A DNA stretch of 64,000 nt. Origin: Acinetobacter bohemicus ANC 3994 (GTDB lineage Bacteria > Pseudomonadota > Gammaproteobacteria > Pseudomonadales > Moraxellaceae). This document shows, in pieces, positions 44,597 through 53,966 of the stretch (positions are counted from its first letter, which is position 1; each line of letters opens with the position of its first letter). The DNA lies in the NCBI RefSeq assembly GCF_000367925.1, contig NZ_KB849164.1:270507-334506 (forward strand), written 5' to 3'. Both the position numbers and the translations under genes were made by a program. The notes beneath the pieces were generated by a model. That model was not told the DNA's origin. It saw only the letters and a program-made list of their open reading frames with translations, and did no database searches.

Positions 44597-46486
44597 TTGA
44601 GCGATCTCTTCAAGAATGCCGTATTGTGGCTGGTTATACTCGGTGTACTGATCCTTATTTTCAGTAACATCAGTGACCGCAATCAACCGACTGCACTGAA
44701 TTATTCAGAGTTTGTTTCAGCTGTGAATGCTGGTCAAATTAAGCAAGTCACAATTGATGGTGAAAGAATTCGTGGTGAAAAAACAAACGGTTCAGAGTTT
44801 GAAAGTATTCGCCCTGCGATTCAAGATCCAGACCTTATGCCAAGCCTCATTAAAAACAATGTTGTCGTAGAAGGTACTGCACCTGCACGTCAAGGTTTGT
44901 TGATGCAGCTTCTTATCGCTAGCTTCCCTGTACTTTTAATCATTTTGTTATTCATGTTCTTTATGCGCAACATGGGTGGCGGTGCAGGTGGTAAAAGCGG
45001 CCCAATGAGTTTTGGTAAATCAAAAGCAAAAATGCTGTCTGAAGACCAAATTAAAGTAACATTTACTGATGTTGCTGGCTGTGATGAAGCTAAACAAGAA
45101 GTTGTTGAAATTGTAGACTTCTTGAAAGATCCAACCAAATTTAAACGCCTAGGTGCAAGTATTCCACGTGGTGTTTTAATGGTTGGTCCTCCGGGTACAG
45201 GTAAAACTTTAATTGCCAAAGCCATTGCTGGTGAAGCAAAAGTTCCATTTTTTAGTATTTCTGGTTCTGACTTTGTTGAAATGTTTGTGGGTGTGGGTGC
45301 GTCCCGTGTCCGTGATATGTTTGAACAAGCAAAACGTCATGCACCATGTATCATCTTTATTGATGAGATCGATGCTGTCGGTCGCCATCGTGGTTCGGGT
45401 ACAGGTGGTGGTCATGATGAACGTGAGCAAACACTGAACCAAATGCTGGTGGAAATGGACGGTTTTGAAGGTAATGAAGGTATTATCGTCATTGCTGCAA
45501 CAAACCGTGCAGATGTACTGGATAAAGCTTTACTTCGTCCGGGTCGTTTTGACCGTCAAGTGATGGTTGGTCTTCCTGATATTAAAGGTCGTGAACAAAT
45601 TTTAAATGTTCACATGAAGAAATTACCTTCAGTAACAGGTGTGGATGTAAAAGTTCTTGCACGTGGTACACCTGGTTTTTCTGGTGCGCAATTGGCAAAT
45701 CTTGTAAACGAAGCGGCATTATTTGCAGCACGTCGTAACAAGAATACGGTTGATATGCACGATTTTGAAGATGCAAAAGATAAGTTGTACATGGGTCCTG
45801 AACGTAAATCGATGGTGATTCGTGATGAAGAACGTCGTGCTACGGCTTACCATGAAGCAGGTCATGCGATTGTGGCTGAAAGTTTACCGGGTACAGATCC
45901 TGTGCATAAAGTCACCATTATGCCGCGTGGTTGGGCATTGGGTGTGACTTGGCAGTTACCTGAATTTGACCAAACTAGCCATTATAAAGACAAAATGTTG
46001 AATGAACTTTCAATTTTGTTTGGTGGTCGTATCGCTGAAGAAGTATTCATTAATCAAATGTCTACAGGCGCATCGAACGATTTTGAACGTGCAACAAAAA
46101 TGGCGCGTGCAATGGTGACCAAGTACGGTATGTCTGACAAAATGGGTGTGATGGTGTATGAAGAAGATGCACAGCAATCATTCATGGGCAGCATCGGTAG
46201 CCGCAGTATTTCTGAAACTACACAGTTAGAAGTGGATCGTGAAATTCGCCGTATTTTGGATGAACAGTACAAAGTGGCACGTGATATCTTGGAAAGTAAG
46301 AAAGATATTGCTCATGCGATGGTGAAAGCGTTAATGGAATGGGAAACCATTGATCGTGACCAAATCCGTGACATCATGGAAGGTCGTGAACCACAACCAC
46401 CTAAGGTGTATATTGCTGAAAACCCAGTGATTGATGTAACACCAAAGGATGGTCCAGCAACACCGCCACCATTACCTGTAAATTAA
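44597..46486 (+). CDS. ftsH: ATP-dependent zinc metalloprotease FtsH
   Basis: FtsH is a 629-residue inner-membrane AAA protease that degrades misassembled membrane proteins and regulators such as LpxC. It has two N-terminal spans (about 5-23 and 103-122) around a small periplasmic domain, Walker A GPPGTGKT (197-204), Walker B CIIFIDEIDAVG, the second region of homology, zinc-binding HEAGH (419-423), and an acidic C-terminus. The start codon is TTG (44597): no upstream ATG fits, and MSDLFKNAVLWL is the normal FtsH beginning. It is followed by a terminator, so folP has its own promoter or relies on read-through. Confidence 0.96.
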   Translation: MSDLFKNAVLWLVILGVLILIFSNISDRNQPTALNYSEFVSAVNAGQIKQVTIDGERIRGEKTNGSEFESIRPAIQDPDLMPSLIKNNVVVEGTAPARQGLLMQLLIASFPVLLIILLFMFFMRNMGGGAGGKSGPMSFGKSKAKMLSEDQIKVTFTDVAGCDEAKQEVVEIVDFLKDPTKFKRLGASIPRGVLMVGPPGTGKTLIAKAIAGEAKVPFFSISGSDFVEMFVGVGASRVRDMFEQAKRHAPCIIFIDEIDAVGRHRGSGTGGGHDEREQTLNQMLVEMDGFEGNEGIIVIAATNRADVLDKALLRPGRFDRQVMVGLPDIKGREQILNVHMKKLPSVTGVDVKVLARGTPGFSGAQLANLVNEAALFAARRNKNTVDMHDFEDAKDKLYMGPERKSMVIRDEERRATAYHEAGHAIVAESLPGTDPVHKVTIMPRGWALGVTWQLPEFDQTSHYKDKMLNELSILFGGRIAEEVFINQMSTGASNDFERATKMARAMVTKYGMSDKMGVMVYEEDAQQSFMGSIGSRSISETTQLEVDREIRRILDEQYKVARDILESKKDIAHAMVKALMEWETIDRDQIRDIMEGREPQPPKVYIAENPVIDVTPKDGPATPPPLPVN

Positions 46487-46501
46487 TCAAAAGCTTTATA
46501 T

Positions 46502-46532
46502 AAAAAAGAGTCTCACTAGAGGCTCTTTTTTT
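46502..46532 (+). terminator. Intrinsic terminator of ftsH
   Basis: AAAGAGTCTC-acta-GAGGCTCTTT, 10 pairs with one G-U, then T-run. Confidence 0.8.
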
Positions 46533-46623
46533 ATGCTTAAAAATTGAATCTTTGAAAACATTTTCAGCAAGAATAAAAGTAACTCTTGCTACACTGTCGC
46601 TTAGAAATTTTAGGAGAGTTGTT

Positions 46624-47475
46624 ATGCGGTTGATGCCATTACCCGAACGAGTATTGCAATGTGGAACATTGAGTTTAGATTTATCTCAACCGCATGTGAT
46701 GGGGATTCTGAATGTTACTCCCGACTCTTTTAGTGATGGTGGGACGCATAATACTCAAGAACAAGCTATAGCATATGCGCTGCAAATGATGGCTGATGGT
46801 GCGACAGTGATTGATGTAGGGGGGGAATCGACACGACCGGGTGCATCTGTGGTTGAGGTTGAAGAAGAAATTCGTCGTGTCGTACCTGTAGTAGAAGCGC
46901 TATCCAAGCATAATGTTGTTATCTCAATTGATACTTCACAACCTGAAGTCATCAAGGCTGCGGTAAAAGCAGGCGCGCATATTTGGAATGATGTTCGTGC
47001 TTTAACACGTCCACACGCTTTAGTCACCGCAGCTGAGCTGAATATACCCATTATTATTATGCATATGCGTGGTGAACCAACTACGATGAACAACTTGAAT
47101 CAATATCATGATGTAACGACAGATGTGATGGCGGAATTACAACAACGTGTTAATGATGCTCTTAAAGTCGGGGTGAAGCCTGAAAATATGGTGATTGATC
47201 CCGGTTTTGGTTTTGCAAAAAATGCACAGCAAAACTTAAAACTGCTACAAGAGTTTTATAAATTAAACCAAATGGGCTATCCGATTCTATCGGCATTATC
47301 TCGTAAGCGTTTTATTGGGGAAGCATTGGGTGGAGCAGATGCTCAAAGCCGTGCTGTAGGTTCGGTAGCAGCTCATTTGATGAGTATTCAACAAGGTGCT
47401 TGTATGGTGCGTGCACATGATGTCAAGGCAATGACAGATGCAATTAAAGTCTGGAAAGCGATGCAGTCAGCTTAA
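46624..47475 (+). CDS. folP: Dihydropteroate synthase
   Basis: This 283-residue folate-pathway enzyme joins p-aminobenzoate to dihydropterin pyrophosphate and is the sulfonamide target. It shows VMGILNVTPDSFSDGG (loop 1), GGESTRPGA (loop 2), VSIDTSQPEVIKAA, MHMRGEPTTM, VIDPGFGFAK and ALSRKRFIGEALG. I start at the ATG at 46624, with AGGAG 8 bases upstream. The longer frame to 46552 lacks a ribosome site and family similarity. In E. coli folP also follows ftsH, but glmM is not next here. Confidence 0.95.
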   Translation: MRLMPLPERVLQCGTLSLDLSQPHVMGILNVTPDSFSDGGTHNTQEQAIAYALQMMADGATVIDVGGESTRPGASVVEVEEEIRRVVPVVEALSKHNVVISIDTSQPEVIKAAVKAGAHIWNDVRALTRPHALVTAAELNIPIIIMHMRGEPTTMNNLNQYHDVTTDVMAELQQRVNDALKVGVKPENMVIDPGFGFAKNAQQNLKLLQEFYKLNQMGYPILSALSRKRFIGEALGGADAQSRAVGSVAAHLMSIQQGACMVRAHDVKAMTDAIKVWKAMQSA

Positions 47476-47481
47476 GTTTAG

Positions 47482-47516
47482 GCAAGCCAGTTTGATTGGT
47501 TCAACTGGCTTGTCTT
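47482..47516 (+). terminator. Intrinsic terminator of folP
   Basis: AAGCCAGTT...AACTGGCTT stem of 9 perfect pairs followed by a short, T-rich stretch. Confidence 0.7.
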
Positions 47517-47629
47517 ATTGATTGCTTAGCGCAAAATTACATAAAGGCAGTATGATAAAAATAAAAGTTGTTTATAGTGCAGAAATCTATTGATTTGTTT
47601 TTGATAATAACAACTTAGGATAAGTAATA

Positions 47630-49222
47630 ATGTTTAAACTTAAATTTTTGACCGTCACGGTAAGTACATTCATATTGGCTGCTTGTGGACAAATGCCATC
47701 TCAGCAAATGAGAATGGGTGAAGTTACGGCATTGTCGATGCCAGCGCCAGCGTTGAAGACGGCTGCATATGAACACGCTCAGCTGTTGGTGGAAAATACC
47801 GAAAATTACCAAAAAATAGAGACAAACCCTGTACATAGTGTTGCCCAGCAGCCCATTTCTACATTTAGTGTTGATGTTGATACGGGAAGTTATAGCAATG
47901 TGCGCCGTTTTCTACTGCAAAATGGTCAGCTTCCTCCGGTGGATGCTGTGCGCATTGAAGAAATGGTGAATTATTTTAACTATGATTATCCGAATCCGAC
48001 TGCTCAAACTAAGCACCCATTTTCGGTCAATACTGAAACGGTGGATTCACCTTGGCAACCGAATGCCAAAATTATCAGAATTGGGATTAAGGCCAAAGAT
48101 TTGCAGGCACAGCAATTACCACCCGCAAATTTAGTTTTTCTGATCGATGTTTCTGGAAGTATGGATGCAGAGAATAAATTACCTTTGGTGAAGAAGACAC
48201 TGCGACTACTCACGGAGCAGCTACGCCCACAAGATCAAGTCACCATTATTACCTATGCCAGTGGTGAGGATCTGGTCTTGGCTCCAACTTCTGGAGCGGA
48301 AAAGGATAAAATTATCAAAGTGATTAATCGCTTAAATGCTGGAGGTGCCACTTCGGGCGAACGGGCGATTCAATTGGCTTATGAGCAGGCGCAGAAGTCT
48401 TATATTAAAGCAGGGATTAACCGTATTTTAATTGCGACTGATGGTGACTTTAATGTTGGTGTTACCGATTTTAATGCATTAAAAGGGATGATTGCTGAAA
48501 AGCGTAAATCAGGCATTTCATTTACCACTTTGGGTTTTGGTAGTGGTAATTATGATGAGCAGCTGATGGAGCAGCTTGCAGATGCAGGTGATGGTAATTA
48601 TAGCTATATTGATAATGAGCGTGAGGCTAAAAAAGTGTTGCAACGTCAGTTGTCCTCTACTTTAGCAACGGTTGCGCAAGATGTGAAAATACAAGTTGAA
48701 TTTAACCCAGCGACGGTTAAAGAATATCGTCTGATTGGTTATGAAAATCGTTTATTAAAAAATGAAGATTTTAATAATGATCAAGTCGATGCAGGGGATA
48801 TTGGTGCAGGGCATACAGTTACTGCACTCTATGAAATTATTCCTGTCGGGCAAAAAGGTTGGTTAAACTCATCGCGCTATCAAGCCACATCTACAGCTTC
48901 AGCCGCACTTAAACATGAGTATGCTGATGTAAATTTACGTTATAAATTGCCTAACCAAGCGCAAAGTATCTTGCTAAATTCCCCTGTACAGGTTGCCAGT
49001 AAGCCGCTGGCACAGGCCAGTACAGATACCCGTTTTGCCATTGCGGTTGCCGCGTATGGACAACAACTGCGAGGAGGCCAGTACAATGCAAATATGCAAT
49101 GGGATGAAATTTTACGCTTAGCAAAAAGTGCTGAAAAACCGGATACCTTTGGCTTACGTGAAGAATTTATTGATCTATTGAAAATCGCAAAAAGTTTAAG
49201 TTCAGAACAGAAAAAATCCTAG
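47630..49222 (+). CDS. von Willebrand factor A domain lipoprotein (YfbK type)
   Basis: This 530-residue envelope lipoprotein has lipobox LAAC (C19), then an N-terminal YfbK-specific domain (STFSVDVDTGSYSNVRRFLLQNGQLPPVDAVRIEEMVNYF). A vWA domain with the metal-ion-dependent adhesion site DVSGS (173-177) and the downstream Thr/Asp (ATDGDFNVG) follows, with a C-terminal DUF3520-like region (DTRFAIAVAAYGQQLRGG...). Such proteins bind partners through a divalent metal. The cellular partner is unknown. AGGA precedes the ATG. It is monocistronic, with a terminator behind it. Confidence 0.9.
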   Translation: MFKLKFLTVTVSTFILAACGQMPSQQMRMGEVTALSMPAPALKTAAYEHAQLLVENTENYQKIETNPVHSVAQQPISTFSVDVDTGSYSNVRRFLLQNGQLPPVDAVRIEEMVNYFNYDYPNPTAQTKHPFSVNTETVDSPWQPNAKIIRIGIKAKDLQAQQLPPANLVFLIDVSGSMDAENKLPLVKKTLRLLTEQLRPQDQVTIITYASGEDLVLAPTSGAEKDKIIKVINRLNAGGATSGERAIQLAYEQAQKSYIKAGINRILIATDGDFNVGVTDFNALKGMIAEKRKSGISFTTLGFGSGNYDEQLMEQLADAGDGNYSYIDNEREAKKVLQRQLSSTLATVAQDVKIQVEFNPATVKEYRLIGYENRLLKNEDFNNDQVDAGDIGAGHTVTALYEIIPVGQKGWLNSSRYQATSTASAALKHEYADVNLRYKLPNQAQSILLNSPVQVASKPLAQASTDTRFAIAVAAYGQQLRGGQYNANMQWDEILRLAKSAEKPDTFGLREEFIDLLKIAKSLSSEQKKS

Positions 49223-49249
49223 ACGCTGAGTTGTTTGAAGTGATGTAAA

Positions 49250-49279
49250 CGAGCAGATGGAAATCTGCTCATTTTTTCA
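49250..49279 (+). terminator. Intrinsic terminator of the vWA lipoprotein gene
   Basis: GAGCAGA-tggaaa-TCTGCTC followed by ATTTTTTC. Confidence 0.8.
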
Positions 49280-49344
49280 TTTGGTAAAATGTAAAGTTTG
49301 TGTTATACAAGCTCGCTTTAATGCGTGTCTTTTTTGAGTTTTAT

Positions 49345-49659
49345 ATGTTTGAAGATTTACTTCTCCCCATGTTTGATGATGAATATTATCCAGATATTCT
49401 TGTCGCTGAAGTTAAACAGATCATTAAGCAGTTTGCGAAGAAAATAGCAAAAACCGATCTATCTGAAGTCGAAATTTACCGTTTTGCTGCTGAAACCGTT
49501 GTATTTATTAATAAGATGAAGCCACAGTTTGATGATCTTGATTCATCATTAGATGACACGGCAGCAGATTATATTGCTGAAGCGATGATGATGGTGGCAC
49601 AAGATAATGGCTACATGAATATTGAAATGGAAGAATTAGTATCGAATAGAGAGTGGTAA
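49345..49659 (+). CDS. Small acidic protein, probably DUF5713 family
   Basis: This 104-residue acidic, helical protein (MFEDLLLPMFDDEYYPDILVAEVKQIIKQF...) is predicted cytosolic. The opening MFDDEYYPDILV and the pattern of a short all-helical domain remind me of DUF5713, but this is from memory of the family. I choose the ATG at 49345. The frame continues upstream to 49300, where it would overlap the probable promoter. Function unknown. Confidence 0.65.
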   Translation: MFEDLLLPMFDDEYYPDILVAEVKQIIKQFAKKIAKTDLSEVEIYRFAAETVVFINKMKPQFDDLDSSLDDTAADYIAEAMMMVAQDNGYMNIEMEELVSNREW

Positions 49660-49675
49660 TTCACTCTTTGTTTTT

Positions 49676-50068
49676 TTAAAGTTTATCTAAATCCGACAAT
49701 AAATCTGAAAGATGACAGCTTTCTTTGAGATGTACGTCTGAAATCTCATCCACGACTAAATGATATTGTGTATTTTTTTCATAAGCGCTAGCTTTAAGAG
49801 TAAGCCAAAAATGAGCGTCTTGTTTGAGTTGTTTTCGAATGGTTTCTTGATCTTGCGTATGGTTGAAATCAAGTAAATATTGAGTTTGGGTTAAATTACA
49901 GCGCTGTAAAATCAGTTGATCTTTATCTTGTATGATTGTTCCAGAAAATAAATCATAAATAACATCTATCTTGTTTGTTACGACTAATTCTTCAGCATGG
50001 CTAAAAGGTGAAGTAATCAGTAAAAAGCAGCCGATATAGAACAGATGCTGTAATCCGTTGAAATTCAT
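49676..50068 (-). CDS. Hypothetical exported protein
   Basis: This 130-residue protein has a signal peptide (LQHLFYIGCFLLITSPFSHA, cleavage near residue 25) and a small periplasmic domain containing two cysteines (RCNLT and ESCHL), which may form a disulfide. No family recognised. It is convergent with the acidic protein gene, and its start lies about 50 bases from the terminator of the tRNA gene. Confidence 0.65.
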   Translation of the reverse strand: MNFNGLQHLFYIGCFLLITSPFSHAEELVVTNKIDVIYDLFSGTIIQDKDQLILQRCNLTQTQYLLDFNHTQDQETIRKQLKQDAHFWLTLKASAYEKNTQYHLVVDEISDVHLKESCHLSDLLSDLDKL

Positions 50069-50118
50069 GTTTTATATTTCTTGTTCTGAGCTTGCAGGTA
50101 TTTTAATAATTCAGACGT

Positions 50119-50146
50119 AAAAAAACCAGCAGAAGCTGGGATTTTT
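50119..50146 (-). terminator. Intrinsic terminator of tRNA-Leu
   Basis: On the minus strand, CCCAGC-ttct-GCTGG then T7, 26 bases after the tRNA 3' end. Confidence 0.8.
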
Positions 50147-50171
50147 ATTGCACCATTTTAAGAAGTATTAA

Positions 50172-50259
50172 AATGGTGCCCGAGGCCAGACTCGAACTGG
50201 CACGCTTTGTGGGCGGGGGATTTTAAATCCCCTGTGTCTACCGATTTCACCACTCGGGC
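50172..50259 (-). tRNA. tRNA-Leu (anticodon UAA)
   Basis: This is an 88-base type II tRNA with CCA encoded. Read on the minus strand, the acceptor is GCCCGAG/CTCGGGC with discriminator A. The D-arm region is TGGTGAAATCGGTAGACAC, the anticodon stem GGGGA...TCCCC encloses TTTAAAA with TAA in the middle, a long variable arm follows, and the T-arm carries GTTCGAGTC. The anticodon reads UUA/UUG codons. Confidence 0.97.
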
Positions 50260-50464
50260 ATGAGCGCAATAATAGAGGACGAATGAAAACTTGGCAAGTA
50301 TCTTTGCGTCTATTTGCTTTCTTTTCAAGCAATTCATGTGCTTATCTAGCAAAATTTTTTATTTTCAATCAAAAAACAATCAATTGTCATGATTCTTTCA
50401 TCGATTTGAGATCATAAAGCAATAATCCTTTTTTATATTAAAAGAATAAAAAATAAGGAAAAAT

Positions 50465-52231
50465 ATGATGTCTTTGAAAATATCACGCCGTGAACTTCTG
50501 CAAAAATCATTAGCCAGTTTTGGGGCTTTATCTTTACCGATTTCACTGACGGCTTGTGGTGGGGATTCTGATGATGGAATGCAATCTAATAGTGTGAAAG
50601 CAGATTTTTTACATGGTGTTGCCAGTGGCGACCCTTTAAAAGATAAAGTCATCTTATGGACGCGTCTTACACCGAATGATGTATCTCTACGTTTAGAGGT
50701 TATTTGGGAAATTGCCTTAGATCAAAAATTTAGCCAATTGGTTAATTTTGGCAAAGTACAGACGGCACAAGCCCAAGATTTTACCGTAAAAGTTGATGCC
50801 AATAAATTAAGATCAAATCAGCGCTATTACTACCGATTCCGTTATGGCAATGTTATTTCACCTATAGGGCAAACCAAAACATTGCCTGAAACGAGCAATA
50901 CGGTGAGTTTTGCGGTCTGTTCTTGTTCTAACTATCCAGCCGGTTACTTTCATGTTTATCAGGAAATAGCCAAACAGGATGTCGATGTGGTGATTCATCT
51001 GGGAGACTATATTTATGAATATGGTAAAGATGGATATGCCACGGAAGATGCTGCTAAATTGGGGCGGGAGTTGGCTTTAGATAATAATAAAGAAATGATT
51101 ACGTTAGACGATTATCGTAAGCGTTATGCCTTATATCGCAAGGATATAGATTTACAGACTGTACATCAGCGTCATCCCTTTATTGTAATTTGGGATGATC
51201 ATGAACTAGCGAATGATACATGGAAAGATGGCGCGGAAAACCATACAGAAGAAGTAGGAAGTAATAAAAATGAAGGTAAATTTATAGAGCGTAAAATTGC
51301 AGCGCTGCAAGCTTATTTTGAATGGATGCCTATACGTCCTGTTTCAGACAATGATCATTTAAATATTTATCGTCAATTTAATTTTGGCACCTTGGTGCAG
51401 TTGACCATGTTAGACACGCGCGTTTTAGCGCGTGATCGACAGTTAGATTATGCTGACTACATGACAGCGCAGGGCATGAATTTTCAGCGTTTTCAAGAAG
51501 ATTTAAATCATCCAATGCGGACGTTAATGGGGAGTACGCAATTACAATGGCTACAGGCTCAATTAGAGCAATCTACAGCGACTTGGAATGTACTCGGTCA
51601 ACAAGTACTGATGAGTAAGATGCTGATTCCTGCGGAACTTTTGCTGCCATTAAGCCAGATGGATGTAGTGGCCTTAAACCAAAAAATTCCAGAATTAGTC
51701 ACGTTGAAAATGCGCGCTTTACAGGGTGATCCAAGCCTAACAGAAATAGAAAAAGCACGTTTAACTTTAGTGGCACCCTATAATTTAGATGCTTGGGATG
51801 GTTACGCTGCGGAACGTGAAGCACTCTATGCGACCTTGAGAAAAGTTGATAAAAAGGTCGTGGTTTTAGCTGGTGATACACACAATGCATGGGCATCGGA
51901 TTTATATAATCAAAGTGGCGCGCATGTGGGGTTAGAGCTGGCGACCAGTTCAGTGTCTTCACCGGGTTTGGAAAAATATTTAAATATTCCCTTGGCACAA
52001 TTACAGCAGTTTGAATTGGCTTTTAGAACTTTAATTGATGAACTCAATTATTGTAATTTGAACCAACGTGGCTATTTAACTGTGCATTTTACTGCGCAGC
52101 AGATGCAAGCGAATTGGGTGTTTGTGAATACAATTAAAGACCGACAGTATACTGTCGATCATGATCGTTCTTATCAAGTTTTGGTCGACAGCATGCTCAA
52201 TGATATAAAAGCCGAACCAAAAATTGCTTAA
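50465..52231 (+). CDS. PhoD-like alkaline phosphatase / phosphodiesterase
   Basis: This 588-residue secreted metallophosphoesterase has a twin-arginine signal (SRRELLQKSLASFGALSLPISLTACGG) that also ends in a lipobox (LTAC), so it is probably exported folded by Tat and lipid-anchored. An N-terminal Ig-like PhoD domain (about 45-145) precedes the metal-binding core: CSNYPAGYFHVYQEI, IHLGDYIYEYG, IWDDHELANDTWKDGAENH and LAGDTHNAWASDLY. It releases phosphate from phosphodiesters or monoesters. AAGGA precedes the first of two adjacent ATGs. No Pho box was recognised upstream. Confidence 0.92.
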   Translation: MMSLKISRRELLQKSLASFGALSLPISLTACGGDSDDGMQSNSVKADFLHGVASGDPLKDKVILWTRLTPNDVSLRLEVIWEIALDQKFSQLVNFGKVQTAQAQDFTVKVDANKLRSNQRYYYRFRYGNVISPIGQTKTLPETSNTVSFAVCSCSNYPAGYFHVYQEIAKQDVDVVIHLGDYIYEYGKDGYATEDAAKLGRELALDNNKEMITLDDYRKRYALYRKDIDLQTVHQRHPFIVIWDDHELANDTWKDGAENHTEEVGSNKNEGKFIERKIAALQAYFEWMPIRPVSDNDHLNIYRQFNFGTLVQLTMLDTRVLARDRQLDYADYMTAQGMNFQRFQEDLNHPMRTLMGSTQLQWLQAQLEQSTATWNVLGQQVLMSKMLIPAELLLPLSQMDVVALNQKIPELVTLKMRALQGDPSLTEIEKARLTLVAPYNLDAWDGYAAEREALYATLRKVDKKVVVLAGDTHNAWASDLYNQSGAHVGLELATSSVSSPGLEKYLNIPLAQLQQFELAFRTLIDELNYCNLNQRGYLTVHFTAQQMQANWVFVNTIKDRQYTVDHDRSYQVLVDSMLNDIKAEPKIA

Positions 52232-52275
52232 CTTGCGGTGTTCAAAAGCTGGGTAGGGAAACTCAGTTTTGGGCG

Positions 52276-53007
52276 CTACATTAAACTATCTAAATAGGTT
52301 TCGACATCAACATGTTTATGGGTTTTACACAGTTCGTTTTCATAACGAATCAGTTGAATGTGAAGATCAATAAAATGTTGTTCTTGTTGTTGAAGTACAT
52401 TGCGCGTTGCTGAATTTTTAGCACTGAATAAACGTTTGAGTTTAATTTTTAAAATTTGTTTATATGACCAAAAGCAAATTCGACGTGTTTCTTGTAGATA
52501 AAAATATTGCTCATTTTGAGTGTCTGCACGGAACATATTTTCTTTATAAAAGCGTACAAAACCAAAACTTAAGGCAAGAAAAAAAAGAATAATTTGTAAA
52601 AAAATACTTTCAATATAGGCGATGTTAATGGCTTGGAGCAGAATAAGTCCTGCTAATTTAATCGGGGTATGACGAAGCTGTTGATATAAAGAGGTTGAAC
52701 TATGTTTGATTTGTTTAATCACCAATGGGGTATACAGCATAAACAATAACATGATGGCTAAAACAGCAATGCCATAGGAACGAAAGTGATCAAATTGTGG
52801 CAATTGAACCGAAATGAAATGGCCTAAACTCATTGAAAGAGAAATAAAAATCATTGCTGCAAGCAGCCAAGGAATTAGTTCTTTAAGTTCGTCTAAAATG
52901 CCTTTGGTTTTGATCATACTATAAAACAAAAAATTTCTTTTAAAGGCGGTTGGGTGTTGTTCCCGCATTTGTTTTAAAAAAAGCGCAGTTTGTTTGTTGC
53001 TGATCAT
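52276..53007 (-). CDS. Hypothetical membrane protein
   Basis: This is a roughly 243-residue protein with about four hydrophobic segments (LIPWLLAAMIFISLSMSLGHFI, YGIAVLAIMLLFMLYTPLVI, IKLAGLILLQAINIAYI, SIFLQIILFFLALSFGFVRFY) and a long cytosolic, charged C-terminus with coiled-coil character (LQQQEQHFIDLHIQLIRYENEL). I do not recognise the family. An alternative ATG at 53022 adds five residues. It is convergent with phoD and isolated from the upstream gene by a 355-base gap with no visible gene. Confidence 0.65.
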   Translation of the reverse strand: MISNKQTALFLKQMREQHPTAFKRNFLFYSMIKTKGILDELKELIPWLLAAMIFISLSMSLGHFISVQLPQFDHFRSYGIAVLAIMLLFMLYTPLVIKQIKHSSTSLYQQLRHTPIKLAGLILLQAINIAYIESIFLQIILFFLALSFGFVRFYKENMFRADTQNEQYFYLQETRRICFWSYKQILKIKLKRLFSAKNSATRNVLQQQEQHFIDLHIQLIRYENELCKTHKHVDVETYLDSLM

Positions 53008-53362
53008 AAGAATCAAGGGCACATAAAAATGAATTGTAATATAAATGATTTAATGCCATTTGGCAGAAAAAAGTGGCGCTATCATTTATGAATCAGCAAT
53101 AAAACGCTGTTATTTTTATTTTCAGTAAAATGCAAAGTTAAATTTTCGGGATTTCTGAGGATTAATCTACCATATTGTTTTATTTGAAAATCGTTAATTG
53201 GGGCCATCATTTAGATAAATTGGTTTTGCCGGTAATCAAGTTGTTTTAACAATTATTTTAGCGGTGCTATGCGTGAAGAATAGGCTGAACTAGATTTTAT
53301 TCCTGTATTAAATGATGATTTATGCGAAAATAGTGCTTTATTATTTTGTCCAAGGACAGTTC

Positions 53363-53872
53363 ATGACTGATCAATCTCCTGAATCTTTAAGCGATATCGA
53401 AATTTTAGACATTTTACAGTCCATGAAAAACGATGAGCTGAATACTGAAGCGAAAGAGATTATCTTGAATGGTGGTAAAGCAGGTCGTCAAGAAGCACAT
53501 AAGCAAGCAATTGTTGCTTTGCATAATGCTTTTGAAAAAAACTTTGTTGAAGCAGTTACTTTGGCATTGGGGTTAAATGCAGGACAAGCGAAAAAGATTA
53601 AATATAAAAAAGATCGTATCCGTATTTTGAAAGTACGTGGCATTGATTATATGGCGATTGATGGTGCTGAAACTGCTCAGGTTTTATCACAAATTGCACA
53701 AGCCATTGTTCGTGAAGATGCTATTGTAACCAATGGTCTGCACAATATTTTCCCATTTTGGAAAGAAGGCTGGCCAATGGTTCAGTTTGATAATGCCTAC
53801 AATATTTTAGAAGATGATATTCGAATTCATTATGCTTTAGTGATTGAAAGCTTGATTGAGAATTTTAAATAA
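53363..53872 (+). CDS. Conserved hypothetical protein, 169 aa
   Basis: This acidic N-terminus (MTDQSPESLSDIEILDILQSM) is followed by a basic helical part (GGKAGRQEAHKQAIVALHNAF...AGQAKKIKYKKDRIRILKVRG) and an alpha/beta C-terminus. It has no signal or membrane segment. The start at 53363 has AAGGACAG upstream. The frame is open to 53312. It ends at an intrinsic terminator (53886-53916). No family recognised. Confidence 0.7.
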   Translation: MTDQSPESLSDIEILDILQSMKNDELNTEAKEIILNGGKAGRQEAHKQAIVALHNAFEKNFVEAVTLALGLNAGQAKKIKYKKDRIRILKVRGIDYMAIDGAETAQVLSQIAQAIVREDAIVTNGLHNIFPFWKEGWPMVQFDNAYNILEDDIRIHYALVIESLIENFK

Positions 53873-53885
53873 TTTTTATTGAAGT

Positions 53886-53916
53886 AAAAAAAGCACCTAA
53901 TAGAAGGTGCTTTTTA
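53886..53916 (+). terminator. Intrinsic terminator after the 169-aa hypothetical gene
   Basis: AAAAAAGCACCT-aataga-AGGTGCTTTTTATG. Confidence 0.85.
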
Positions 53917-53966
53917 TGTCATCTCACTTTTTTAGGAAAAGCAGATCCTTAAATTTGAGTGACGAT